64,000 nucleotides of DNA from Ulva prolifera. Its lineage: Eukaryota > Chlorophyta > Ulvophyceae > Ulvales > Ulvaceae. The stretch covers positions 7,385,172 to 7,449,171 of the forward strand of contig CM041201.1 of NCBI GenBank assembly GCA_023078555.1, read 5' to 3'. Within the stretch, counting starts at the first letter, position 1. Every line of letters begins with the position of its first letter. Under the pieces are notes generated by a model, which saw only the letters and a program-made list of their open reading frames with translations, ran no database searches and was not told where the DNA came from. The translations under genes and the position numbers were made by a program. Of the stretch, positions 1-11,970 are shown one piece after another.

Positions 1-671
1 TTTTGTATACCCTAAACAGCTGTAGCTGCGTGTTATCACCCATTTAAAAATCCTATTCAAACGTTGTATATGCTGAATGTCCAGTTGCTTGCCCACCCAG
101 GCGCAGCTTGGATGACAGCTGCCGGCTTCGACAGCAGAAGCTTGGGCAGGCTACAAGAACGAGCGTGGGCCGTCACGGCCAAATTGAACAAATGAGTAAG
201 CTCTGTGTCTGACGCAGCTGAGACACAGCTTTGTAGTTTCCACGGTGGACCTGCTCAAGTGCACGCGGTGATGATCGAACCTCAGAGCCCCGTTTGTCGC
301 CGTGAGTTGGCAGAGGGGTGACATAGACAAAAGTGATGCATCTCATTGAGCTCTGCCGAGGTCCCGTGTCGCCGATGCCGTCGTTTGTGGGCTCACCGCA
401 GTTGAATCCGCCTTGTGTTTGTGGCGGTGGTGGTGTAGCGGGGGGGAAGACGGCGCGCCAATGGCAATTCCTTGGCCACGACGGAGGTTCGGACTCCACA
501 GTACAGTTGTCAAACACTCATGCGCTGCGTGGTGAAGTGGATCGCATGTTGAGCAGATATTCTCCGCATCCACGGCTGACGCTGAGCAGCCGCTGCGGCC
601 TGTTGAACACCGTGTCCACAACTCCTGCCGCGTTGCTTGTAGCGTAAATACATCATAGGCAACTATCTGCG
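1..671. other. Left-edge gene-free stretch, probable NOP4 upstream region
   Basis: I see no gene here. Open frames exist on both strands (for example 333-647 on the plus strand) but they are low-complexity, overlap each other and resemble no family. The stretch ends directly before the NOP4 start codon, so it probably includes that gene's promoter and 5' UTR. No convincing TATA box was seen. Confidence 0.5.
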
Positions 672-3600
672 ATGGAGGGTGTTGATCGCTGTACGTGCTT
701 CGTGCGCAATATCGCGACAGACGTCAATGAGGAGCAGCTCACGGATCTCTTCGGGCAAGTGGGGCCCGTCAAGAACGCGTTTATCATTGGAGAGAAGGGC
801 GCCGAGAATCATAAAGGATATGGCTTTGTCACGTTTGCTCTTCCTGATGACGCACAGTCTGCAGTCGCTAAGCTAGCCAACCACAAACTGGCAGGGAAGA
901 GGCTGCAGGTGCAGAGGAGCCGCACACATTAGCACACCTGTCTCACCAGCGCCTGAACTGCTATGCACATTGACGCCTACCAGATTATTCGCATGCCCGC
1001 TCTGCTCGTATGCATCGTCCCCACACGAATGCATCGTGATGCACACAGGTCGAAGCAGCCAACAAGCGGAAGCCCTTGAAGGACCGCAACAACTTCAAGG
1101 CACCACTGGACCCCGATCAGCCGACACCGACGGACTCAGGCACGCATTTCTCCCAGTGCATCTGCGCAATGCTCCCTGACCACCTCCCCTTCAACATGCC
1201 ACAGCACACGTGTCTATGGAGATGTCATTGCCCTCAACAGCCGACTCCGTCTGCATACAGCTACAGCTAAGCTACACAGCTCCAGATGCTATGATGTGCA
1301 GCGCGTGTCCATCTGTCATCATGTGCCACAGCCAAGTCCATCTGCACCTGGCTGAGGCCAAGCTGCACCTGCTGCAATGCGCAGCCTGCGGCGCCCATCC
1401 ATCCTCCAATCATGGCCCAACCCTTGCCCTGTATCTCGACCTGATATCGTATCTCGACCTGATGTGCATGAGCACCTGCAGGCCCAGCGCCCGCGGGTGC
1501 CCCGTCACACCACGCCACCATCAGCACCGACCTCAAGGCCTCACTCTGCAAGGCCGTCGCCGTCTCCGGCTTCCACCCGAACCAGACCGCGGCAGTCGAG
1601 AAGCTCGCGCGCAGGGGCGGCGCCGTCGCCAGCGTCGACGCCGAGGTGCCGGCCGCCATCGCGAAGTTCGCAAAGCTGCAGCAGGACGGCTGCGAGGGCC
1701 CCGCGCTGCTGGTGCACTACAAGACGGTGAAGGACGCGGTCGCGGCGGTTGCGAAGCTGCACCGGCACCGTGTGGGGACTGGGAAGGGCAAGGGCGCACT
1801 CTGGGCGCGGCAGGTCAATGGGGAAGGTGCCAACGTGCGTCCCGCCACCGCCGACATTCCCGCTGCTGATGTGTACACCAGGGAACACTGAGTGTGGGAG
1901 TGCGACCAACAAAATCTAACTGTTGCCCCCTACTTGGTTTCATGGACCGCTTGCGATCACTGCCAGCCGGGGAGGTATCCACAAGCACTGGTCATCGGAT
2001 CTGCCGACATAAACAGTAGAGTGGCGCCGTCTGGAGGCTGAACCAGAGACGGAGTTGCTGTCAGGGGCTGCGCAAGGGCAGCGCTGATGAGCCGGCGCCG
2101 GGTGCGCGAGCTGCTGCTCCCGGAGCGGAGGGAAATGCCGCTCGCAGGAGCGGTGTATGCGAGGTGCCCGGACTGGACCTCGGGTGACGTGATGGCAGGC
2201 AGGCATGCAGGTCAAGCGGTGGCGGGTGATCATCCGGAACCTTCCGTTCGGCATCTCCGAGGGTGACCTGGTCGAGCTCCTGAGCCCCGCAGGGTTTGTG
2301 TGGTCGGCGAGCATCCCGAAGTTTGCCGACGGCAAGATGAAGGGCTTCGGCTTTGCGTGCTTCACATGCAAGGCGCACGCGGCCGCCGCAATCGATGCCG
2401 TCAACGGCAAGGTGTGCTCGCCCGCGCACGTGAGATGCAGATATGAAATCCCCAGCCGCTTCGCCTGTGCCTTGAGGCTGGCATATATGTTTGCTCACAG
2501 CCCTGCGTGTTTGCTCACAGCCCTGCGTGTGTGCTCACAGCCCTGCGTGTTTGGGTGCAACCCTGCTGACCCACGCGCCGCACCTCTTTCTTGTGTCTCG
2601 AGATAGGCTGAGCATGTGTCCATGCTGCTGCAGAAGTTCAAGGGCCGTGTGCTGGTGGTGGACTGGTCTCTGTCCAAGCACGAGTATGGCGGCGCTGCCG
2701 CCGCCGCCGACGCGCCCGCCGATGCGGACACCCCTGCGTCCGCTGCTGCTTCAGGCAAGCGCGCTGCGGCCGGGGCCGCCGCGGCCGCTGCGCAGAGTGG
2801 TCAGGGTGCAGGCGCGGAAGACGGAGAGCCCGCGCAGCAGGGCAGCGAGGAGAGCGAATCCACGGAGCACGGCGGCGGCGGCAGCGACAGCGACGGGGGG
2901 GATGCTGTGGAAATGCGGCCGGAGGAGAAACAGATGTACCAGTCGGTGCTGGGGGGCCTGCTCGGCGATGACGGCGAGGCGGCGGGCGGCCCGGATGGCG
3001 CCAAAGGCGCGACGGCTGCAGGCCCCGCGGATCCGGGTGCGGAGGGGGGAAAGGTGAAGAAGAGGAAACGGGCAGAGGCGGCGGACGGGGGCGATGCCGC
3101 GCCGGCCGGGACGGCGGCGGCGGCGGGGCCGGCGGAGTGGGAGGGGGAGCGTGCAGAGCAGCCGGAGGGCCGGGAGGAGCGCGGCGGCAGCGGCGTGATC
3201 AACACGCAGGTGTTTGTGCGGGGGCTGCCGACGGACGCGACGACGGTCGAGCTGACGGCACGCATGAGCCGCTTCGGGGAGGTGGCGCAGTGCAGGTGTG
3301 GGACCTGTGGCCACATGCATGCTGTGAGCACGCCACGTATCGGCGCTGCCGGCCGTACATGAATCGCGAATGCGCCGGTGCGGTTGTGGCAGCTTCAGTC
3401 CACCACGCGTGTCTCCACGCACGCATGCTCAGGAGCAGCGGTGCCCTGCTCCGCTCATCTCAGCTGCGTGGCGCCGCCACTCGGCGGCGGCTCGCCCATG
3501 GCAGCCTCTCTGCTCCGGAACCGGAACAGGGTGCCGGGTTGACCGCGATCTGCAACTGTCGCCTTCCCCCGGCAGCTGCATATTTACAGAATCTGTTGAA

Positions 3601-6459
3601 ATATGTAATATATTCGAGAATTATATAATATTCGAGACAGAACGCGCGCCGCGGACGGGGCGTCGCTGAGGAGGTGATCGAGAGCGGCGGTGGCGTGTGC
3701 AGGCTGGTCATGAACAAGGCGACCGGCAAGCCGAAGGGCACCGCGTTTGTGCAGTTTGCGGACGGCGTGGCGGCACAGCGCGCGTGTTCGGCGTGCGCGC
3801 GGCAGCGCGACGGCGGCGGCGAGGGCGTGTCGATGCGCGGCAAGGCCCTCAGCATCGACGCGGCGCTGGTGCAGGACAGCGCGCGGGCGCTCGCGCAGAA
3901 GCAGGGCGGCGCGACCAAGGGCGCGGACCGCCGCAACCTTCACCTGGTGCGCTTGCTACCGCCAGCGCTGTTGGTGAAAGGTCGTCTGTGCAGGGCGTTG
4001 CTTGGCGGCGGAGGGTCCGTCGTGGGGGGCTGTATGGCTATGCACCTGAGGGGAGGTGTTGGACGCTCTTGCAGTGCTTGTTGGCCGGGGACAAGCGAGG
4101 AACTACTTCGGGGCGTTCCCGTTCCGGTGCAGGTTTTGGCGCCGCGGGCATGCTGTGCGCTGGCGTGTCGTGTCTGCTCAGCGCATGGGATGAAAGGGGG
4201 AGATGTCCGGATCGAACGATCCACTACTTCGGGCTCGTGACCGTGCAGATGTTGGGGCGTGTTGTCTGCGTTGAACCCAAGGGATAGAAGGGCGTGGACA
4301 CGTCCGGCGCTAGGTGGTGTTGGTGGCGTAATCGACATTCGGCATCGATGTGAGTGTGGCGCGGGGGTGCAGATCAAAGAGGGCCGCATCGACCCGGGGT
4401 CGCCGCTGTGGGCGCAGCTGTCGCCGGCCGACCAGCAGAAGCGGCAGACGGCGGTCGCGGAGGCGGGCGTGAAGCTCAAGAGCCCCAACTTCGTCGTGTC
4501 GCCGACGCGCGTGCGGCTGCTCAACGTGCCGCTGACGTGGGACTCCAAGCAGCTCAAGGCGTGCTGCCAGAAGGCGGTGGTCACCCGCGCGACGCAGGCC
4601 AAGCCCAAAATCACTCAGGTGCGGCGCAGCACAGCACAGCACAGCACAGCGCGCAGGTCTGCATCTACGGCAGCGTGTGCACAGCACAGCATAGCACAGC
4701 ACAGCGCGCAGGTCTGCATCTACGGCAGCGTGTGCACAGCACAGCATAGCACAGCACAGCGCGCAGGTCTGCATTTACGGCAGCAGGCGCTTGGCTGCGC
4801 TTCTGCATGGTTTGCTGCCGTGTTGCGTGCGTGTGGGAAGTGAGTGGGTGCATGGACTCACGGCGGGATGCCGATGCGGGTCGATGAATGCTGCAGCCGG
4901 CATGCGTTTGAGCGCCGCGTAATCTCGTCGCCAGCGCGATGGCGGTGCGTGGCCACAACTCAGCTGCGCCTGTGGTGATCCCGCACATCGACCCGCAAGG
5001 AGCGCGCTAAGGAGAAGGTGTATGTACCCGACGGTATGCGGGCCCGCAGAGTGACACAGCATGCGACGGTGGCGTGCAGTGCTTCATACTGCGGGACAAG
5101 GAGAAGGTGGACGCGGCCGGGCAGTGGCGGTCGCGCGGCTGCGCGTTTGTCGAGTTTGAGTCCGCGGAGCACGCGCTCGTCTGCCTGCGCCAGATGAACA
5201 ACAACCCGCACCTGTTTGGCGGCGCGGCGAAGCGGCCGATCGTCGAGTTTGCGATCGACAGCGTGCGGGCGCTCAAGGTGCAGGAGCGCAAGCAGCGCCT
5301 CGCCGCCGAGCGGCAGACGCAGCGCAGCCTCGCGGAAGGTGCGGCCGCCCGCCGCGGTGTATGCATGCGTGTGGACGCGCGGCATGCATACGACGTTGAC
5401 ACATGGGCGGAAGCCGTTGCAGAGCAAAGCGGGAACTTGAAACAGATCCAGGATCGCACGCCTCTGATGTCTTACAGCCACGTGGTAGGTCCTGCGCGGG
5501 CTGTTTGGTGCTACGATGGTGCGTGTTGGGTCCGGGTGGGTGACGGTGCTGTGTGGCTGCAGTGGCACCAGAGGAGGAGGAAGAGGAGCAGCAGGCGCAG
5601 GGAGGTTCCTCAAGGAAGGCTCGGAGGAAAGACAAGAGGAAAGACAAGCGGAAACAGGCTGGCGAGATCGGGGAGGCCGAGGGGGCGGGGGATGCTGGCG
5701 CGCCGAACGGAGCCGCTGCAGGTGCGCTTGGTCAAGCTGAGTGCACTATTGCCGGCAGATTGTGCAGCTGCTTGCTCTAGGTGCTTGGAAGGCGCGTGTG
5801 CGGACGGGTGAGTGATGATGATACGTGGCTGCAGGGGCACCGGAGGAGGCGGAGAAGGAGCAGCCCCGGGGCGGTGCGTCACGGAAGGCGCGGCAGAGGG
5901 ACAAGAAGCGGAGGCGGGCGGAGGAAAACGGTGGGGCTGCGGTGGCGGGTGATGGCGGGGCACCGAATGGGGCAGCTGCAGGTGCGTGGGGATGACCTGT
6001 GCGTGCTGTTGTGCGCTTGGGAGGTTTGCAGGATCTGAAGGCTGTGGGTTCGTTTTGCAGGGCACGCGCAGAAGCAGAAAGGACAGAATTCGGACAAAGC
6101 CGACGCTGGCAAGGATGCAGGTGTGGCTGAGATTCAATCTGGCTGCCTTGGCCTTTTCACAATCAGGGCGCCATGAGCAAAAACCACATTGACTTGCAGG
6201 GTTTAAGAAACGCAAGGTAGACAGGGAACAGCACAAGGTGGCACCCAAGGCAGCCACACCCAGAATTGATTCGATACCACCAAAGCAAGAGCAACAAAAG
6301 GCTGCATCGAAGGCGAAGCCTGTGGCTGAGCAGCCAAAGGGCAGGCGGAAGAAAAAGCAGGCCGCAAACGCAGATGATCTAGACAGAGTGATATCAAATC
6401 GGGCCGCAGCGTTGTTTGGTAGCAAGACTTTGAAGCTCGACTCACAATGGTTTGACTAG
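672..6459 (+). CDS. NOP4: NOP4/RBM28-type multi-RRM nucleolar RNA-binding protein
   Basis: Predicted nucleolar protein for 60S ribosomal subunit assembly. My model has 12 exons: 672-908, 1049-1139, 1482-1813, 2211-2411, 2634-3295, 3703-3946, 4373-4618, 5080-5338, 5563-5721, 5835-5981, 6061-6120 and 6200-6459. Frame holds throughout and gives 965 aa. RRM1 opens with CTCFVRNI and has GYGFVTF. A degenerate second RRM (KAVAVSGF ... GALWARQ) matches the plant RBM28-like arrangement. RRM3 has WRVIIRNLPF and GFGFACF, RRM4 has TQVFVRGLP and KGTAFVQF, and RRM5 has TRVRLLNVPL and GCAFVEF. An acidic, Ala/Gly-rich linker lies between RRM3 and RRM4, and the C-terminus is Lys/Arg-rich (KKRKV). Exons 9 and 10 are near duplicates. 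Intron 2 appears to use a GC donor. The family call is firm; the exon 2/3 joint is the least certain part. Confidence 0.9.
2491..2550. repeat. 20-bp tandem repeat, about three copies, in NOP4 intron 4
   Basis: The unit TTGCTCACAGCCCTGCGTGT starts at 2491, 2511 and, with one changed base, 2531. It lies wholly inside the intron between 2411 and 2634. No function is apparent. Confidence 0.9.
4621..4793. repeat. 55-bp tandem repeat, three copies, in NOP4 intron 7
   Basis: The marker GCGCAGGTCTGCAT starts at 4651, 4706 and 4761, a period of 55 bp. The unit also contains runs of CACAG/CATAG. It begins just after the exon 7 donor, and the third copy is shortened and slightly diverged. It is a minisatellite with no coding content. 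Confidence 0.92.
5533..5981 (+). repeat. Tandem exon duplication inside NOP4 (exons 9 and 10)
   Basis: Exon 9 (5563-5721) and exon 10 (5835-5981) encode the same kind of segment: an acidic start (VAPEEEEEE versus GAPEEAEKE), a basic centre (SRKARRKDKR versus SRKARQRDKK) and the shared end GAPNGAAAG. The intron bases before both exons also match (a GGTGA core and GTGGCTGCAG). Both exons have the same phase, so the duplication kept the frame. Confidence 0.8.
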
Positions 6460-6505
6460 ACGAATCATGTACACTGACTGCAAAAACGAAGAAAGGAACA
6501 CATGG

Positions 6506-8030
6506 CTATGCAAACGCTGAAACAGCCCACGCTTTATATACTGCCATAACTTTCGCCACAAACGCCTCAATGTGAAATATCGCTTTGCTCCCGTTTTGCA
6601 GGCGATGCTCATAGAACGCCGCCCACTTCACTACCTGTATGTCATGTAAGTGTTTTCAGTGCGTGCCAATGCCAGCCAAAAGTTGGCTCACCGAAATTGA
6701 GAGGGAGGTGTGCCATGGCACCCACACACCTCATGCTTGACTTCGTCATCGAGCTTCTTTATGAGTTCAGTGGCAATGTGTCGAATGATGAGCTCTGGTG
6801 GGACTACGTTCACTAACAACTCATAAATCTTCCCCCGCACTTGCAGCAGCTTCTTCGGGGTCTGCTCTGTCAGTATGTCACTTGCAATCTCCTGCACATC
6901 GAACGCCGCGTACATTTCTGTGTGTGCCAAGAGCATTCTGATGCGTGGCCTGCTCATGCAATAGGGGTCCACAAACGGCCTGTACGCACTCCTACAGCTC
7001 TGGGCCTTTCGCACCATGATGTACAGTTCCCAGTCAGCCAATCGTGGTTGCTGGGACTCTGAGAAGGGGAATTGTTGTACTCTACAGCACTCCAAGCAAA
7101 GGAGTGCCTTCCTCATGTCCCTCCCCGATGCTGCCACGATGCGTGCTGCCAGTGGTTCTGGTAGTGACAGGTCCTCCTGCGCTGATATCTTCATCATGAC
7201 GTCCATCACTGCTGTTTCTGACGGGGCTGGAACTCGGATGCACAGGCATCTGCTTCGAACAGGGTCGAGCACCTACAGTCCAGGTCACCCCATCAGCCAA
7301 GCCTGACCTGCATGTACAACAGTTGCGACCGTGGCGTTCCCATTGTGGTCGCACCTTCGACACTGTGCTGCACATCATGACAAGGCGGCAGACGTTTGAA
7401 TACTTCTCCATCGTGCGGCGCAGGGAGTGCTGCGCGTCCTTGGTCAAGCTGTCTACTTCATGAAGAACAAGGATTTTGATCTTCTTTCTGTTCTCGATGG
7501 ATCTGTTCCTCGCCATGTCCTTGATGATCTCTTGGATCACGTACCTGCGAGGACAAGGGTGTCATGGTGTCGGCACAGCATCAATTGCTCCCAGAGCGCA
7601 GTCAGGCGCTCACCTGTCATTGTTTCCCACGTCGCTAGGATTCATCTCCACATGGAAATTACTGCTGAGTGTCATGAGTTCAATCTCAAGTTTTCGGCTT
7701 GGAAGCTCTATCTTCCAGGGCTTCGTCTCCACTTTAACTTTGGTGACACCGGCTCCGTAGAAGTCCCTGAGCATTGCCTTCATCAGTGTCTTTTTCCCGG
7801 CCCCAGGCGGTCCATAAAAGAGTATGTGAGGGAAATCGCCTGTATCCAGCATAGTATTGCTTTGTTCGAAGGCATAGGCGCTGCTGGCGATTTCGAAGCA
7901 TCCCCGCAACAGACTGAACATACGCTTCAAGCACACCTTTTGCAGACAGCTTGCGGAGAGACTCTGCTTTATCTTTGTTGACGACAAAGTCATCGAATTG
8001 TGAGGGCCGATACTTGTCTACCCACAACAT
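6506..8030 (-). CDS. RFC3: Replication factor C subunit 3 (clamp loader small subunit)
   Basis: AAA+ subunit of the RFC complex that loads PCNA onto primed DNA in the nucleus. Six exons read on the minus strand: 8030-7937, 7839-7614, 7544-7355, 7272-7015, 6891-6730 and 6634-6506. All joints are in phase and give 352 aa, close to the roughly 350 aa usual for the family. It starts MLWVDKYRP, the family signature; an in-frame ATG at 8057 is possible but would add nine residues. Walker A is GPPGAGKKT. The Walker B region is LHEVDSLTKDAQHSLRRT, the EVD form typical of RFC3/Rfc5. PVRSRCLCIRVPAPS is also characteristic. The C-terminal collar has AAFYEHRL and EAFVAK. It converges with NOP4, with 46 bases between the stops. 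Confidence 0.95.
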
Positions 8031-8625
8031 AGTGGCTCTTCGGAGCGCGCGCTTCAACTGATCTCAAAGCAACAGAGCTTCTCGCACAAATCCTTCCTAC
8101 ATGCAGTTTCAGGCATGGCTACTTTGAATTTGTGATTCAAGGACGCCCAGTCGTCGAAGACCATCATCAGCTTTGAATCTTGATGGGCGATGTGCTGTCG
8201 CGACACCTCGGAGATGCCCAGTCCCTTCGCCTTGCAGCCCTGAGACCATGCACAACCGACATCAGTCGACCTTTACGTGACGAATACTGAAACGGCGCTT
8301 CTTCCGGGTGCTGTGTGGGATGATACAGTGGTTGTCCCTCTGCATCGACTATGGTTGGCATGAAGGCGCGACTCTTGAAAGCTGTCATCACGGCCCCCCT
8401 TGCGCGCGATCACGGGGCTGCATACCGCAAGTACGCCAGAACAATGTCGATGGCAGGGGCAGCGGCTGATGAGAAGACCATGCCGGTTCGCTCCAGCGGC
8501 AATGCACAAGCTGTGCGTGGCGAACTGGCCTTGCATGCTGGCGAAGAGCGTACATGCACCTCGCTGTTACCAGCCAATCATTCGTGTACGACGTAACAGC
8601 TGCATGCTACCTAACCTGGCTAACA
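8031..8625. other. Divergent intergenic region between RFC3 and VAS1
   Basis: About 600 bases between two divergent starts. No coding similarity was seen, and open frames here do not extend either gene. It presumably holds both promoters and 5' UTRs. No TATA box or named motif stands out. Confidence 0.5.
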
Positions 8626-10764
8626 ATGTCCGCAAGGAAGATGGTGCGTGCTGAGCTGGTTCTGACGCGCGCAGGTGTCGGAACGGGTCATCGCGACGGA
8701 CGAGCCATGCATCGTCAAGACCAAGTCAATGATGGAAGGAGTGGAGGGCATCCTATCTCTTGCACAAGGAGTAGTTTTTTGGTCGCCACCAGAGAGGGCC
8801 ATCAAGGCAGCCACTGAGGCATGCAGTACTCCTCTGGCGAACTCCTACGGCCCAGCACAAGGCATGCCGGCCCTTCGGCAAGCTCTGATCGAAAAGCTGG
8901 CGGACGAAAACGATCTTCGTGATGTGCGCTTTGCATATTTCGTCTCTATGTCGATAGACAATCCTCCCAAGCAGGACCACCGACCTGGATGCATGTGGCC
9001 ACATCACAACGCCACATCATGCAAAGCTTCTCTAGCAGCTGACGCCGCCTGAAGAGTCTCACATGATAAGCTTTGCTGATCTCGTGCTAGTGCAGGTCGA
9101 CGTGATGGTGACATCGGGGGCAAACCAGGCATTTGTGAACGTTGTGCTGACCCTCACAGATGCCAATGACTCCGTGGTGCTCTTCACGCCCTTGTACTTC
9201 AACCACCGAATGGCCCTCCAAATGACCGGAGGCGGTCGGAGCATCATGTACGGCCCTCCCACCGAGAGCCTGAAGCCTGACCTGGATTGGCTAGAGGAGG
9301 CCATGCAGTCTGACTCCCCACCCCGCATGGTCGTCATCGTCAACCCATGCAACCCAGCAGGTGCTCATCGTTTCCCCCTCTCGTGCAGGATCCAAAGCAG
9401 CGCTGACAGCTGGTCTGCAGCGCAACTGCCTCCACGTCACTGCTGCCTGGCGCTCGTCCCATATGAGGCTGACTGTACCGCGACTGCTTGGCTTTGACGT
9501 GGGTTTTGCACAACGGAAGCATGCGCTGCACTCACATACCTCCTGTAGCCACGCAGCTCGTTCCCCATGTATCTGCACCACGTTCCCATGCATCTGCAAG
9601 CCATGTATCTGCAGCTCGTTCCCCCAGCTGCGCCCAAGCGAAAGCCACGTGGTCGCCTCCTCGCTCCCCTCCTAGCCACCCAGCCGGCCCCTCTTCTCGC
9701 CACACCACCACACCACACCGCCAGCACACACAGCCCATCCGTATTCACCTCACCGGCCCCGGCTCTCACCGTTCCCACCACCTCCGCACCTGCAGGCTTC
9801 GTCATGACCCGCGAGGAGCTCCAGCGCGCCGCCGACATCACCGCCGCCGCCGGCGCGTGGCTCGTCATCGACAACACGTACGAACACTTCACGTATGACG
9901 GCGCGGAGCACTGCTGCGTCGGCGGCCGCCACGTCGTCAACATCTTCTCGTTCTCCAAGGCCTACGGCATGATGGGCTGGCGCGTCGGCTACATCGCGTA
10001 CCCGGCCCCGGCGGTGCACCCGACGCTCGGGGACGAGATGCTCAAGGTGCAGGACACGATCCCGATCTGCCCGGCGCAGATCTCGCAGCTGGTGGCGCTG
10101 GAGGCGCTGAAGGAGGGCCGCGGCTGGGTCACGGAGCGCGTGCAGCAGCTGGAAGGTGCGCCGCCTCCGCCAGAGTGGCCGACAGACTCCCGCGCGGGGA
10201 CGCTGTTTGACGCATGACGTACCCTGTCCCCTCCTGGACTTGCGCACATGATATGCTATCCCTGATTGGACCGAAGGGAGGGGCGGGCGTGCAAGTGTGG
10301 ATACACGGCGCACACGCGTGTGTGGGCACACGCCGGGCATGCATGTGTGGATACACACGCGCCGCACACGCTGGCGTGCACATCCAGACCCTATCCTCTG
10401 ATGCATCCCCGCGCGCGCGCGCCTTTGCTCGTTCCCGGCGTGTTCCTCCGGCCATGCCCGGCGCATGTGTGCAGAGAACCGGCGGATCGCGAAGGAGGCG
10501 ATAGCAGCGGTGCTGCCGGAGGGCAGCCTGCGCAGCGGCGACGGCGCGATCTACTTCCTCGTGAAGCTTCCGGAAGGCGCGGACGACGAGGAGGTGGTGG
10601 AGCGGCTGATCAAGGAGCACCGCGTGACGACCATCCCCGGCACCGCGTGCGGGACGCCGGGATACATTCGCATCGCGTACGCAAACTGCTCGCCGGAGGA
10701 CTGCCGGGAGGCGTGCCGGCGCCTGCAGGAGGGCCTGCGCGCCCTCCTGGGGCACCTGCTGTAG
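8626..10764 (+). CDS. VAS1: VAS1/ISS1-type aromatic aminotransferase (class I/II, PLP)
   Basis: PLP-dependent aminotransferase. In plants the homologue uses methionine and aromatic keto acids and limits indole-3-pyruvate; that role in this alga is inference. Exons are 8626-8643, 8675-8923, 9096-9360, 9796-10155 and 10475-10764, giving 393 aa, almost exactly the plant length. Landmarks are ILSLAQGVVFW, SGANQAFVN, VNPCNPAG, VIDNTYEHF, the PLP-lysine motif FSFSKAYGMMGWR (Lys about residue 232), PICPAQISQ and GTPGYIRIAY. The first exon encodes only MSARKM and needs removal of a 31-nt intron; with it, the N-terminus aligns with the plant protein residue for residue. TGTAA lies 83 bases after the stop. 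Confidence 0.93.
10300..10400. repeat. Imperfect GC-rich repeats in VAS1 intron 4
   Basis: Variants of TGTGGATACAC, followed by CGC and CACACGC blocks, recur two to three times. The tract is short, imperfect and wholly intronic. Confidence 0.5.
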
Positions 10765-11689
10765 CCTGCTCCGACACTCGTGGGAGGGGGTGCAAGTGGA
10801 CGCCGCGGGGGTGGTGTCGGCCTGCAGGGTGGGCCGCATGCATGTGTGTAACACGGATCGAGGCGGGTGACACCGCGGAAGCAGCAAGCAGCGCAAGCAC
10901 ACAACCACGAACTCCATCCAACGCACCCACGCCACAGCCGCAGCCAGTGGCGGCATTGACGTGCACACACCTGTGCGTGATTTACGGATATTACGCCGCG
11001 GTGGATGCGTCCTGTGTGGACAAGTGCAGGGGTATGGAGGCACGGCGGTGGGCTGTGTGCTATGGTGGCAGGCATGGTGTGAGTCAGATGGGCTGGGAAG
11101 TAGAGCCGGGATTTCAGGTCAAGGGGTGGTGTAGTTGGGCGAGGGGCTGCGGGTGCGGTGTGGGTGCTACGGTGTTCTGGACGCTTCCCGCGTTTTATGC
11201 TTTTATACCTGCCACCGCTTCTGAGTAGTGAGTTACAGGCATAGTGTCGGTTGTTAGGGGGATGGGCCAGTGTTGGCCGGCAGGTAGATAGTCTCATGGA
11301 GACACATGTACAGGACAGCATTCCCGAACTGCGTACATCGTTGTTTTGCTTCAGGTGCGAACATCCGGACACGCGGACGGCGTCGGGAGAAGTGTGCAAT
11401 ATGACAACGGTCTTGCATGCGATTGTGCGGGCACATCACAGCAAACAGTTACCAGTCTGAGAATCGTGAATGTTGCTGGCGTGTGCACAGATACTGTGTT
11501 CTCGAGGTCTGATTTGCGGTGGTAATGCCTGCGCTGCATGATGAAGCAATTCTTCAGTCTATCCGAGCAACAGCAACCAATGTGTGTGATTAAGTATCGC
11601 CACACACTGGAGCGTTGTGATGCGTGAGATGGCAATTTTACCAAGTCAAGTTGCCAGCTCGGGACCATTGAAGGTGAGCATGTACGCGA
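10765..11689. other. Gene-free stretch between VAS1 and the sHSP duplication
   Basis: It holds the VAS1 3' UTR and then about 800 bases in which I see no gene. A long open frame (10266-11228) runs in from the VAS1 intron and overlaps the last VAS1 exon in the wrong frame, so it is a shadow. Confidence 0.5.
10847..10851 (+). terminator. TGTAA poly(A) signal after VAS1
   Basis: TGTAA, the usual green-algal polyadenylation signal, lies about 83 bases downstream of the VAS1 stop codon. Confidence 0.5.
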
Positions 11690-11700
11690 ATGTGTCATGT

Positions 11701-11705
11701 TTACA
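11701..11705 (-). terminator. TGTAA poly(A) signal for sHSP1
   Basis: TTACA on the plus strand is TGTAA on the gene strand, about 265 bases past the stop. The matching element is kept downstream of sHSP2 at 16516-16520. Confidence 0.5.
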
Positions 11706-11970
11706 ACCAGATCAGAGCGGTTGCTCTGCCACATCATGTACATCAACAATCACAACTCAGCGGGTCGAAACTGCGCTGTAGCCTGCATTGTGTCTGCCAC
11801 AGACCACACGCCTCAGCTCCCAACTCCCGTCGCTACACATATAAAACGACTGTACACAAGAAAATTGCCAAATGGCCAGTCATGCTGGTCAACCATTGGC
11901 CTTGGAATGTTACTGGAGGTAGGCCCATCGGCCCTTGATTAGACACCAAACATAGGCCCACAACTGGGAC

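Noticed and set aside
5610-6425. 271-codon minus-strand open frame opposite NOP4
   Set aside because: It lies antisense to NOP4 exons 9-12 and their introns. Its Pro/Ser/His-rich composition mirrors the Lys/Glu/Ala coding strand.
8031-8057. Upstream in-frame ATG of RFC3 at 8057 as the start
   Set aside because: Family members begin almost at LWVDKYRP. The ATG at 8030 fits better, though the longer form cannot be excluded.
10266-11228. 320-codon plus-strand open frame
   Set aside because: It overlaps the last VAS1 exon in a different frame. The VAS1 frame aligns with the plant enzyme, so this is a GC-rich shadow.
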